Assembly (NCBI GenBank): GCA_945890645.1
Contig: CAMDCV010000006.1
Location: forward strand, 61,944-125,943
DNA length: 64,000 nt
From: Akkermansia muciniphila
GTDB taxonomy: Bacteria > Verrucomicrobiota > Verrucomicrobiia > Verrucomicrobiales > Akkermansiaceae
Direction of reading: 5' to 3'
A model generated the notes under the pieces. It was not told where the DNA came from, did not search any database, and saw only the letters and a list, made by a program, of their open reading frames with translations. Position numbers and translations under genes: made by a program. Numbering within the stretch: position 1 is the stretch's first letter; the number at the start of each line of letters is the position of its first letter. Shown one piece after another: positions 36,424 through 46,564 of this stretch.

Positions 36424-36816
36424 ATGAAAGTTTCCAAAGTCGCCAAAACATCTGCCAACCGCATCTTCCGCTTGTGCATGGCCGCTGGCTCGCTCAATGA
36501 AAACCTCATGCGCAGTGCCATCCAGAAATTGGTCACCACCAAGCCGCGCGACTACCAAGGCATCCTCGTGACACTCAAACGCTTGGTGCGTTTGGAAATG
36601 GAACGCAAGCAAGTCACTGTCGAAAGCGCCACCACCCTCGATCTCGAAGAACGCAGCCGCGCCGCCGACTTCGTCATCGCCCAATACGGCAAGGACCTAA
36701 CCTTCTCCTACAAAGTCACCCCCGAACTCCTCGGCGGTCTCCGTATCCAAGTCGGCAACGACGTCCTCGATGGTTCCGTCAAGGGCCGCATCAACCGCCT
36801 CGCCAACGCATTTTAA
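36424..36816 (+). CDS. atpH: ATP synthase F1 subunit delta, short form
   Basis: A 130-residue OSCP/delta subunit recognised by its position and the C-terminal LLGGLRIQVGNDVLDGSVKGRINRL motif. Delta is normally about 175-180 residues; here part of the N-terminal six-helix domain, which contacts alpha, appears missing or reduced. The ORF start ATG 36424 is only 14 bases after atpF and no earlier start is likely in frame within the spacer. It should still join the b subunits to F1. Confidence 0.9.
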   Translation: MKVSKVAKTSANRIFRLCMAAGSLNENLMRSAIQKLVTTKPRDYQGILVTLKRLVRLEMERKQVTVESATTLDLEERSRAADFVIAQYGKDLTFSYKVTPELLGGLRIQVGNDVLDGSVKGRINRLANAF

Positions 36817-36858
36817 TTTCAAAACACTGATCACTTCACTTAACACTTCCCACTTATT

Positions 36859-38400
36859 ATGAGCACCATCCTGCAAGAACTCGAAAAAGAGATCGCTAAC
36901 ATTTCCTCCACCATCGACAAAACAAACGTCGGCATCGTCCGTGAAATCGGCGACGGCGTGGCTCGCGTCGAAGGTCTTTCCGACGTGATGCTGAATGAGA
37001 TGATCACTTTCCCGGGCGGCGTCACCGGCCTCGCAATGAACTTGGAAGAAGGTTCTGTCGGCGTCGTGTTGCTCGGCAACTACGCATCGATCAAAGAAGG
37101 CGACCAGTGCTCCACCACCGGCAAATTGCTCTCCATCCCCGTCGGCGAAGCCCTACTCGGTCGCGTAGTGAACACTCTCGGTGAACCACAAGACGGCAAA
37201 GGTGAAATTGCTGCCGCTGCTTACTATCCGATGGAAAAAATCGCTCCTGGCATCATCAAACGGAAGTCGGTTTCGGTTCCTGTGCAAACGGGCATCATGG
37301 CCATCGATGCGATGATTCCGATCGGTCGTGGTCAGCGTGAGTTGATCATCGGCGACCGCGCCACTGGCAAGACCACCATCGCTGTTGATACCATTATTTC
37401 CCAAGCGAAGCAAAACAAGGCCGCGGAACAAGGCAAACTGCAAAACCACAAGCCGCTTTATTGCATCTACGTCGTCATCGGCCAGAAGCTCTCCAACGTA
37501 GCGCGGATCATCAAGACTCTCGAAGACGCTGGCGCGATGGAATACACTACCATCGTTACCGCATCGGCATCGGACTCCGCCGCCATGCAATACCTCGCTC
37601 CCTATGCTGGTTGCTCGATCGCCGAGTATCTCATGGACAAAGGGCAAGACTGCTTGATCGTGTTCGATGACCTTTCCAAGCACGCCGTTGCCTATCGTCA
37701 AGTATCGCTCATTCTGAAGCGCCCCTCCGGTCGCGAGGCGTATCCTGGCGACGTGTTCTACCTCCACAGCCGCTTGCTCGAGCGCTCCGCTCGTCTTTCT
37801 GAAAACGCTGGTGGTGGGTCCTTGACCGCTCTGCCCATCATCGAAACCCAGGCTGGCGACGTTTCCGCTTACATCCCGACCAACGTGATTTCCATCACCG
37901 ACGGTCAGATCTACCTCGAAACCGACCTTTTCTATCAAGGCATCCGCCCCGCGATTTCGGTGGGTCTCTCGGTGTCGCGTGTGGGTTCCGCTGCGCAAAC
38001 CAAGACCATCAAATCCGTGGCCGGCACGACCAAACTCGACCTCGCCCAGTATCGCGAGTTGCAAGCCTTCGCCCAGTTCGGTTCCGACCTCGATGCCTCG
38101 ACCAAGAAAAAACTCGACCGCGGTGCTCGCATCGTCGAGCTATTCAAGCAAAACCAATACAACCCACTCAGCATGGAGATGGAGTCGGTCTTGCTCTTCG
38201 CGATGCAGAACGGTTACTTCGATGACGTTGCTGTGAACAAAGTCCGTGAGTTCCAAGCCGCCCTCGGCGAATTCTTCGAAACCCGCAAGGCTGATGTGCT
38301 CGACAACATCCGCAACAACAAGCCCGACCTCAAAAAGGACGCCGCTGCCGTTGCCATCGTCAAACAAGCCATCGAAGACTTCAAAACTTCCTGGAAATAA
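36859..38400 (+). CDS. atpA: ATP synthase F1 subunit alpha
   Basis: A 513-residue regulatory nucleotide-binding subunit. P-loop [16 protein letters not shown] (instead of the commoner GDRQTGKT), [28 protein letters not shown], and [18 protein letters not shown] with the arginine VGLSVSRVG are visible. The segment [24 protein letters not shown] shows a small insertion. An upstream CACTGATCACTT box stands in the leader. Part of the atp operon. Confidence 0.97.
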   Translation: MSTILQELEKEIANISSTIDKTNVGIVREIGDGVARVEGLSDVMLNEMITFPGGVTGLAMNLEEGSVGVVLLGNYASIKEGDQCSTTGKLLSIPVGEALLGRVVNTLGEPQDGKGEIAAAAYYPMEKIAPGIIKRKSVSVPVQTGIMAIDAMIPIGRGQRELIIGDRATGKTTIAVDTIISQAKQNKAAEQGKLQNHKPLYCIYVVIGQKLSNVARIIKTLEDAGAMEYTTIVTASASDSAAMQYLAPYAGCSIAEYLMDKGQDCLIVFDDLSKHAVAYRQVSLILKRPSGREAYPGDVFYLHSRLLERSARLSENAGGGSLTALPIIETQAGDVSAYIPTNVISITDGQIYLETDLFYQGIRPAISVGLSVSRVGSAAQTKTIKSVAGTTKLDLAQYRELQAFAQFGSDLDASTKKKLDRGARIVELFKQNQYNPLSMEMESVLLFAMQNGYFDDVAVNKVREFQAALGEFFETRKADVLDNIRNNKPDLKKDAAAVAIVKQAIEDFKTSWK

Positions 38401-38477
38401 TCTCACTGACGTCAAGTCCACCATAGCTTCGGCGACGGTGGATCACTTCTCACTGATCACTAACAACTCATCTACAC

Positions 38478-39371
38478 ATGGCCAACCTTCGCGACATTCG
38501 CCGACGCATCAAATCGGTCAAGAACACCGCTCAAATCACCCGCGCGATGCAGCTCGTCGCTGCCGCGAAGATGAAAAAAGCGCAAGACCAAGCTGTGGCC
38601 GGTCGCGACTACGCCGACCAACTCAACCAAGTGCTGGTCAACCTCAAGAGCAATGTCGAAGAGGAAAGCCATCCGCTTTTGCAAAGCCGTGATGGTAAGC
38701 GCGAGCTGATGCTCGTTGTTTCCACCGACAAAGGCCTTTGCGGTGCACTCAATACGAACTTGTTCAAAAAAGTGCGCAGCGAGAGCGGCACCGAAACACA
38801 CTACGTCACCGTAGGTCGTAAGCTTCGCAACATCCTTGGCAAACTCGGCAAGGAAATGCTCGCTGACTTCGAAGTGAAAGACCCTGTCCCTTTTGCCGAA
38901 GCTCGTCCCATTTCCCGTTTCCTCACGAAGCAGTTCCTCGATGGGAACTACGATAAAATTTCGATCGCCTTCAATAACTTCGTCACGGTGATGAACCAAG
39001 AGCCGACAGTCATTCAATTGCTGCCACTCAGCAACGAGAGAATGGGCGAGAAACTAGAGTTTGAAGGCGTTGGCAACCACGTCGAAGAAACAAACAAGTC
39101 CGCTTCTCTCGGCAAGGATTATTTGTTTGAGCCAACACCCTTGCAAGTGCTCGATACCTTGCTGCCACTCTACATCAACTTCCAAGTCTACCAGACCCTC
39201 GTCGAAGCCCGTGCCTCCGAGCACAGCGCGCGTATGGTGGCCATGAAAGCCGCCACCGACAACGCCAAGAAATTCATCAAGGAGCTCACCCTTGAATACA
39301 ACAAAGCCCGTCAGGCCGCGATCACCTCCGAACTCCTCGAAATCACCACCGCCATGAAAGCGATGGAATAA
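38478..39371 (+). CDS. atpG: ATP synthase F1 subunit gamma
   Basis: A 297-residue rotor shaft. N-terminal MANLRDIRRRIKSVKNTAQITRAMQLVAAAKMKKAQ and C-terminal SEHSARMVAMKAATDNAKKFIKELTLEYNKARQAAITSELLEI are the classic coiled coil. The middle is slightly shorter or rearranged relative to model proteins. Between it and atpD lies a 16-base inverted repeat. Confidence 0.96.
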   Translation: MANLRDIRRRIKSVKNTAQITRAMQLVAAAKMKKAQDQAVAGRDYADQLNQVLVNLKSNVEEESHPLLQSRDGKRELMLVVSTDKGLCGALNTNLFKKVRSESGTETHYVTVGRKLRNILGKLGKEMLADFEVKDPVPFAEARPISRFLTKQFLDGNYDKISIAFNNFVTVMNQEPTVIQLLPLSNERMGEKLEFEGVGNHVEETNKSASLGKDYLFEPTPLQVLDTLLPLYINFQVYQTLVEARASEHSARMVAMKAATDNAKKFIKELTLEYNKARQAAITSELLEITTAMKAME

Positions 39372-39389
39372 AAAGTGCCGAGTGGGCAA

Positions 39390-39467
39390 TGATCAGTGAT
39401 CAGTGCTCACCCAACGAAACCTCACAATCACATAACACTCCACTAACCAACCACTGATCACTGATCA
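39390..39467 (+). repeat. Inverted repeat between atpG and atpD
   Basis: TGATCAGTGATCAGTG (39390-39405) and CACTGATCACTGATCA (39452-39467), perfect 16-base arms 46 bases apart, each internally made of GATCAGT/CTGATCA units. It could fold into a long stem in the mRNA or bind a protein in the DNA. It is not followed by a T-run. Confidence 0.75.
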
Positions 39468-39478
39468 CTAGCAACTAA

Positions 39479-40954
<1,476 letters not shown>

Positions 40955-40994
40955 TCTGCATTTCAGCGTTTCAAATTTTCAGCTTTTTCAACTC

Positions 40995-41405
40995 ATGCCT
41001 CTTCACTTGGAAATCGTAACACCGGAAAAAAAAGTTTTTTCGGATACCGTCACCAATGTCTATCTGCCCGGCGCCGATGGAGAGTTGGGCATTTTGCCCG
41101 CTCACGGTGCCTTGGTGACAGCATTGGCTCCCGGCGAACTGCGCTATGAAAAGGATGGAGTCGTCACTGCTTTAGCGATCGGTAGCGGCTTTGCGGAAGT
41201 CACTCAAGAGAAAGTAAGCATCCTTACCGACATGGCATTAGGCGATACACAAATCGACGAAGCCATGGCCGAAGAAGCGATACTCCGCGCTGAAAAACAA
41301 TTGCTCAATATGGATCACAGCGTCGATGCCGAAGAAATGGCTCACCTCCAAGCTGTCATCGCGAAATCCATGGCGCAGCTTAAGCTCAAGCGTCGCCCGC
41401 ATTGA
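40995..41405 (+). CDS. atpC: ATP synthase F1 subunit epsilon
   Basis: A 136-residue epsilon subunit: LHLEIVTPEKKVFSDTVTNVYLPGADGELGILPAHGALVTALAPGEL is the beta-sandwich, and the C-terminal helices (MAEEAILRAEKQLLNMDHS, EEMAHLQAVIAKSMAQLKLKRR) can inhibit ATP hydrolysis. The longer frame to 40530 is a shadow of atpD; ATG 40995 fits. Last gene of the operon; the next gene is convergent and ends six bases away. Confidence 0.93.
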   Translation: MPLHLEIVTPEKKVFSDTVTNVYLPGADGELGILPAHGALVTALAPGELRYEKDGVVTALAIGSGFAEVTQEKVSILTDMALGDTQIDEAMAEEAILRAEKQLLNMDHSVDAEEMAHLQAVIAKSMAQLKLKRRPH

Positions 41406-41410
41406 TCTGA

Positions 41411-42175
41411 TTACTTCCCACTCTCTTGCAAGTATGGCAATGCCGCACGAATCGCCGCTCCATGAGCGGCGATTCTTTGTTCTAAAGGGATCGCACAGCT
41501 CGGTGTCTCAAACGTGAACGACAAGGGGCACCCTCGTTTTGCGAGAAAAATGGCCTCGGGCCATGAATCAGGAAAATCCGCTTGAGGCTCATGATGAATC
41601 CACCCTTGCTCACGGACATCATGATCATCGATCACCGCGTTTTGCTCAATCGGACAATGAACCCGCACCGCTTCTAAAATCTCTCTTGCCCGCTGTGGGT
41701 GATCATCGTGCAAACTGATTTCATAAAAATAAAAGCCCTCCGTTTCCCAGTCTTCGTGCAAACTCAACAACAAATCCGGAACCACCTGCCGTTCCAACCA
41801 CGCTGCGTGCGCATTCACTTCTTGTGATTGCCGGATCAAATAATCCCGATTCATGTCCAGCCCTTGTGCATTATCGCGCGAACGCGCACGAATCCCCGTG
41901 GGGTTTAGCATCGGACACACCAACCAATTCACTCCACAAGTATCTGCTTCTCGCCAAAATGCCTCGACGGCAAGGGGACCAGCAGGCTCGTCGCCGTGCA
42001 TCCCCGCCGAAAGATAAACCGTAGGCAAGTCCTTCCCCTCAAACCTCGACCACGCCACAATCGGCCCCGCATCGGTCATGCAAATTTCTTCTCGCAAAAA
42101 CCCGCGGAAAAAAAACAGCTGATCCAACCCTTCAAACAATTTCCCCAAATCAACACTATCAGAGCAAACCCTCAT
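41411..42175 (-). CDS. M14-type metallopeptidase (MpaA/AstE-like)
   Basis: A 254-residue zinc carboxypeptidase-like enzyme. The zinc motif HxxE is in SAGMHGDEPAGPLAVEAF, a second zinc His in LLLSLHEDWETEG, and the catalytic-type Glu in SFTFETPS. RSRDNAQGLDMNRDYLI fits the substrate arginine-asparagine region. Members trim murein peptides or remove acyl groups; which applies here is unclear. No signal peptide is visible, consistent with a cytoplasmic recycling role. ATG 42175 is preferred to the TTG of the frame. Confidence 0.8.
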   Translation of the reverse strand: MRVCSDSVDLGKLFEGLDQLFFFRGFLREEICMTDAGPIVAWSRFEGKDLPTVYLSAGMHGDEPAGPLAVEAFWREADTCGVNWLVCPMLNPTGIRARSRDNAQGLDMNRDYLIRQSQEVNAHAAWLERQVVPDLLLSLHEDWETEGFYFYEISLHDDHPQRAREILEAVRVHCPIEQNAVIDDHDVREQGWIHHEPQADFPDSWPEAIFLAKRGCPLSFTFETPSCAIPLEQRIAAHGAAIRAALPYLQESGK

Positions 42176-42222
42176 CTCCAAATTTTCTACTAAACGCCAA
42201 TCGCGGATCTCATTTGTGTCGC

Positions 42223-43803
42223 TTACCGTAAATGGAGTCTGAGAATCCGCAAGATTTCATCAGCCACTTCGGGCAACTCTACGCAGCCGTGAGAACCGTT
42301 AACCACCAACTCCGACTGCGCTTGAGCCACGTGCGAACTCCAATAAGCAACGACGCCGTCGGTGGTTTGACGTACATCACCCGTTTCTTTAGTTCGAGCA
42401 ATGATGGAGTGACAAAGCGCTTGCATCGGCCGGCGCTGGAGGGAAATGAGCATGGGGTGATGAGGGGATAGTGTTTGCACGCTGCGACAACCCATATTGC
42501 GAAACTTTCGTAACTCGGGATTAAGCCCATCATGCGCGTGCAGTCGGATGTCCATCGTAACCGCATCCAAATTACTCGTGGGATTGACTAGCAACCCAAA
42601 TGCCCTGACGGCAGGGATTTGAGCCACCGAGCTTCCTTGATGCGGAGATGCGACAAACACCGTACGTTTCACAAAAGGCACACGCTTGAAAATCATCGCG
42701 TCTTTAATCAATTCCTTAGTCAGCGGTTTCAAGTGCATTTCATCGAGCGGCTTTGTGAAATGGGCGTTGTAAATTGTATCCTCGCTATCGATCGTTTGCA
42801 TGCGGCTCAGCAATCCTCCCATGCTGTGGCCTACCAATACCATCTGGTTCATTTGCGGATTATTTTTTCCGGGATCATAATGATCGCGGGCAATGTAGAG
42901 CATACGACGCAACTTCGCAGCGGAGGCATAGACGGGTAATCCAGTCGGGTAGAGGAAATACCAGCACTGGTATTTTTTCCGCAGTTCCGGATCGCGCAAG
43001 ACTTCGTTCATCGCATTCTGCCAAATGTGCGGGTCACTTTTTAATCCATGCACAAACACGACTGGAATTTTCGCAGGATCATACACGTCCGGAAGATAAA
43101 TGCCCGTATCGTCAAGGTATCGGTCGGAATTGATCAATCCGTGAAATGCCATGTTGTCGCGAATCGGATCGCCCATGCTGCGGTGAAGAGGCGTGCTGAG
43201 ATCGTATGCGAGATCGCGCGTAACTCCACGCACGACCGCTTGTTGCACGTTGCGCGTGTGATGGAAGCGAAGAACAATGGATCCATTGCGATCGAGGTCG
43301 GCGATCACAGTCGCAGGCAGATGACGACCATTGAGGGGAAACAATTTTTTGCCAGAGGCTTTCTTCGTATTGTAATTCTGCTTCATCACGACCGGGATGC
43401 CGATTCCTCCTCGGGCCACAAATGTTTGCACCTGCGCACCGCCTTCGACTTTTCGTATGATCGAAATGTCATCAAACTGACGGGGGTTCAATTGCAACAA
43501 TTCGCTTTTGCCGGCATCGATCACCACTTTCTTCCCCTCAAATTCCAGGGTGCCCTGCAACGTTGCGGGAGTTTGTTGGCGCAATAAACGCGAGATGTAA
43601 GAATGGAGCGCGGCATTGTAGGTGGCTATATCTGTGGCACTAGCGGATGCGGGAAGTGCGGCAATTGCTTGGCTCACATCAGCGCTGCGATGCGTTGACG
43701 AGTCGCCAAACGGTGCGCTAGGAGCGGTGCAGCAAATAAGAACTTGCGAGACTACCAGCAGTAAACCAATCGAAAGCAAACGTTTGGGTAGGGATGCGAA
43801 CAT
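42223..43803 (-). CDS. Alpha/beta-hydrolase lipase/esterase lipoprotein
   Basis: A 526-residue protein with a lipoprotein-type signal (LLLVVSQVLICCTAPSA, cysteine after a short hydrophobic run). The N-terminal half is of unknown fold; the C-terminal half is an alpha/beta hydrolase: IPVVFVHGLKSDPHIW, the serine elbow VLVGHSMGGLLSRMQ and a late SHGCVELPEV histidine. It likely cleaves an ester, perhaps a lipid. The patatin gene lies directly upstream on the same strand, its stop six bases before this start, suggesting a joint lipid-handling operon. Confidence 0.8.
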   Translation of the reverse strand: MFASLPKRLLSIGLLLVVSQVLICCTAPSAPFGDSSTHRSADVSQAIAALPASASATDIATYNAALHSYISRLLRQQTPATLQGTLEFEGKKVVIDAGKSELLQLNPRQFDDISIIRKVEGGAQVQTFVARGGIGIPVVMKQNYNTKKASGKKLFPLNGRHLPATVIADLDRNGSIVLRFHHTRNVQQAVVRGVTRDLAYDLSTPLHRSMGDPIRDNMAFHGLINSDRYLDDTGIYLPDVYDPAKIPVVFVHGLKSDPHIWQNAMNEVLRDPELRKKYQCWYFLYPTGLPVYASAAKLRRMLYIARDHYDPGKNNPQMNQMVLVGHSMGGLLSRMQTIDSEDTIYNAHFTKPLDEMHLKPLTKELIKDAMIFKRVPFVKRTVFVASPHQGSSVAQIPAVRAFGLLVNPTSNLDAVTMDIRLHAHDGLNPELRKFRNMGCRSVQTLSPHHPMLISLQRRPMQALCHSIIARTKETGDVRQTTDGVVAYWSSHVAQAQSELVVNGSHGCVELPEVADEILRILRLHLR

Positions 43804-43809
43804 AAGTTG

Positions 43810-44910
43810 TTAGATGAGGTGAGAGAGTTGCACGTGTTGTGAATACTCGCGCCCTACTTCAATGAGGTAGTCGCGCATTTTCAAGTTATCGAGAGCAAAT
43901 TTGCCGCCGTATTTGGTTTCCACAGCGAGTATCTCCTTTTGGTTGAACTCGCGATTGTAGCGCACGTAGGTAAAATTTTTATCACCCGCGGCATCGATCA
44001 GATCACCGATTTCTGAATCGATCGCTCCACCGTGAAGACAGCGACCGAGTATCCGGCAGAGCATGTCCTGCTCCTTGGAAATCGATTCCATCAAGCCCGA
44101 GGGAACCACCGCCGCGTAACTGAGTGCATTGACGTAACGACGCAAAAATTCACTCACTTTCGCGCGCGTTATACCCGTGCCAATGGATACCACCTGCATG
44201 CGCTCCTCGCCCTGCGGCCAACTCATGCCATAGCAAGGTAGAGTCGCCATCAAATAGGCGATCAGCGCGGGATTGTTGTAGGCTGTGATGCCACCATCGA
44301 TAAACGAATGAGTGCGACCGCCGAGTTCGACGTGTTCGGGAGGGAAATACACAGGCGCTGCTGCACTCGCTCGCACCAATTGCCACAGAGGGAAATCGAG
44401 ATTGCACTCGGAGTTTACGGTGCCATCCGGAAAGACACGTGCATTATATTTAGCACCCGGATGATTCGTCACCGGCCACGCGGATCCAGTGCTAGCATTG
44501 CGCATGACCAAAAGTAAAATCGTTTTCAATCGCGCCGTTCCCATCGTCGATAGCGTGCCATTTTCCTCAACAAAAAATTCCCGCAGAAAGGCCGATAGAT
44601 TCGCCGCATCGAAAAGCCCGCCACGCAGCTTCCACCACGGGGCTTTGCAAAACATTGCGCCGGCATTTTCTTCATACAGTTTGCGCACGCGATCGACCGG
44701 TTCGCCCCACGATAAAAACGAGCCAATGATGCCGCCTGTGCTCGTTCCCGCGATTAAGTCAAAATGATCCGCAAGCACCATCTGCGGACGACCATAATGC
44801 TGCCGCAGCAATTCCTCGATGCGTGCAAGAATTTCGATCGAAAAAACGCCGCGAATGCCACCGCCATCAAGGGCAAGAATGCGTTTCTTTTGCGGAATTG
44901 GTTCGCTCAT
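43810..44910 (-). CDS. Patatin-like phospholipase
   Basis: A 366-residue patatin. It carries the glycine-rich oxyanion KRILALDGGGIRGVFSIEIL, the nucleophile elbow DLIAGTSTGGIIGSF and the dyad aspartate SFIDGGITAYNNP. Patatins hydrolyse phospholipids or neutral lipids. No nucleotide cyclase is adjacent, so a CBASS effector role is not supported. The lipoprotein lipase gene is 6 bases downstream. Confidence 0.88.
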   Translation of the reverse strand: MSEPIPQKKRILALDGGGIRGVFSIEILARIEELLRQHYGRPQMVLADHFDLIAGTSTGGIIGSFLSWGEPVDRVRKLYEENAGAMFCKAPWWKLRGGLFDAANLSAFLREFFVEENGTLSTMGTARLKTILLLVMRNASTGSAWPVTNHPGAKYNARVFPDGTVNSECNLDFPLWQLVRASAAAPVYFPPEHVELGGRTHSFIDGGITAYNNPALIAYLMATLPCYGMSWPQGEERMQVVSIGTGITRAKVSEFLRRYVNALSYAAVVPSGLMESISKEQDMLCRILGRCLHGGAIDSEIGDLIDAAGDKNFTYVRYNREFNQKEILAVETKYGGKFALDNLKMRDYLIEVGREYSQHVQLSHLI

Positions 44911-45027
44911 CTGCGGCAGCAGAGTAACTATTTATCCCACCTTGACAAGCATCGATGCTTTGATTGCGAATGGAGAAATATCAGAAATTTTCTCGCCCAT
45001 CGCTTCGTCTATGCGCCAGTCTCAGGC

Positions 45028-45741
45028 ATGCCGGATCGCTTCGTCGTATTTTCTTCGACCCATTTCATCACCGTGGCGCTGGGTTGTGCGCTACTGGTCA
45101 TTCTTCTGCTAGGGGCAAGGCGCTCACCCGTCACCGCGCAACCGCTCGCCCGTGGTGTACTGGCCTTTTTCTGTCTTGCTGCTTATGCCTACTCGCAATT
45201 TGCCTGGAGCACCTGTGAACATAAACTTGATTTGGAAAACATCCTCCCTTTTCACCTCTGCGACTTCGCAGGATTTCTCGCGGGTTATGCTTTGCTCACG
45301 CGCAAACCCTGGGCTCAGGAACTCACCTACTACTGGGGACTCGCCGCCACGCTACAGGCACTGATTACTCCAGCCATTACACACACATACCCCCATCTCA
45401 CGTATTTTGCCTTTTTCTTCCACCACTTCGCTATCGTCGGCGCGGCATTGTTTATTGCCATTTGCGATGGTTGGCGTCCGCTGAAACCATGGTGGCGCAG
45501 TCCTGTGCGCGCGTTTTTTAGCGTTAACCTCTATCTTCTTTTCGCGGGAATCATGAATGTGATTCTTGATACGAACTTCGGCTTCCTCTCCCACCCACCA
45601 CCGACTGCCAGTCTCATCGATCATCTCGGCCCATGGCCTTACTACATTCTCTCGTTTGAGGTCATCGCACTTCTTCTCTTTCTTCTGCTGACCCTTCCGT
45701 GGCTGCGCAAAAATCGCGCCATTGGCGGAATCGCGGATTGA
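45028..45741 (+). CDS. TIGR02206/YwaF-family membrane protein
   Basis: A 237-residue integral membrane protein with about six helices, resembling the YwaF-like TIGR02206 family. Seen: ENILPFHLCDFAGFLAGY, TYYWGLAATLQALITPAI, YFAFFFHHFAIVGAALF and NVILDTNFGFLSHPP. The last codons overlap the next gene's frame only in an upstream extension. ATG 45028 is used; the frame runs to 44764 without family features. Function unknown. Confidence 0.75.
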   Translation: MPDRFVVFSSTHFITVALGCALLVILLLGARRSPVTAQPLARGVLAFFCLAAYAYSQFAWSTCEHKLDLENILPFHLCDFAGFLAGYALLTRKPWAQELTYYWGLAATLQALITPAITHTYPHLTYFAFFFHHFAIVGAALFIAICDGWRPLKPWWRSPVRAFFSVNLYLLFAGIMNVILDTNFGFLSHPPPTASLIDHLGPWPYYILSFEVIALLLFLLLTLPWLRKNRAIGGIAD

Positions 45742-45775
45742 ATTTTCTCCAAAAGCAACCGATGCTCCCTCGCGC

Positions 45776-46531
45776 ATGGCCATCACCACCTCACGACCCA
45801 CCGGAAAAAAAGTTCTGCTCATGGGCACTTGCTTGTGCGATGCCTTCTTCGACGATGTCGCCAAAGCTACTGTCGAAGTGCTCGAGCACCTCGGCGTCGA
45901 AGTGATTTTCCCCGAAAATCAAACCTGCTGCGGCCAACCCGCTTTCAACTCCGGCGACTGGAATGCCTCGCGCAAAGTCGCACTTCACACCGCCTCGGTG
46001 TTCGCCGGCGAACTGCCCGTGATCGTTCCCTCTGGCTCCTGCGCGGCCATGAATTTCCACGGCAACAAATTGCAATTTGAAGAATGCCCGGATGCCTCGA
46101 TCGACTCTCTCGCCAATCGCACATGGGAAATCATGGACTTCCTCGTTCACGGACTCGGCGTCACGACGTGGCCCGGAAGCCTCCCCACTGCCACCAAGAT
46201 CGCCTTCCACCGCTCTTGCCACTCGCGCGGCACCTGCTCTGGAGAATCGACCCGCACCCTACTTTCCTCCATCGGCAATGTCACCTTGCTCCCCTTCGGC
46301 CAGAGCGAACAATGCTGCGGCTTCGGCGGCACCTTCTCGGTCACCTTCCCTCACATCTCCGGAAAAATGGGAACGCTCAAACTCGACCACATCCTCGAAC
46401 AAGAGCCCGACCTCCTCATCAGCGGCGACATGTCCTGCCTCATGCACCTCTCTGGCCTCGCCACCAACCAGGGTCGACAAGTGCCCATCAAACACGCCAT
46501 CCAAGTCCTCCGCGACGTCATCCCCCACTGA
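45776..46531 (+). CDS. LutA-like (Fe-S) oxidoreductase subunit
   Basis: A 251-residue protein with two CCG domains: LLMGTCLCDAFF with NQTCCGQPAFNSGDW, and AFHRSCHSRGTC with EQCCGFGGTFSVTFP. This is the lactate utilisation protein A / LldE type, an Fe-S subunit. lutB and lutC are not in the window, so its partner may be elsewhere or its role different. ATG 45776 gives the family length; the frame begins at 45722. Confidence 0.88.
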   Translation: MAITTSRPTGKKVLLMGTCLCDAFFDDVAKATVEVLEHLGVEVIFPENQTCCGQPAFNSGDWNASRKVALHTASVFAGELPVIVPSGSCAAMNFHGNKLQFEECPDASIDSLANRTWEIMDFLVHGLGVTTWPGSLPTATKIAFHRSCHSRGTCSGESTRTLLSSIGNVTLLPFGQSEQCCGFGGTFSVTFPHISGKMGTLKLDHILEQEPDLLISGDMSCLMHLSGLATNQGRQVPIKHAIQVLRDVIPH

Positions 46532-46564
46532 TCACTGCTCACTTCACACTCGCCACTTCATTCC

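Noticed and set aside
43810..44910. Patatin as a CBASS effector
   Set aside because: No CD-NTase, E1/E2 or other CBASS gene adjoins, and a lipase is the neighbour.
45776..46531. Full lutABC operon
   Set aside because: Only a LutA-like subunit is visible; lutB and lutC are not in the window.
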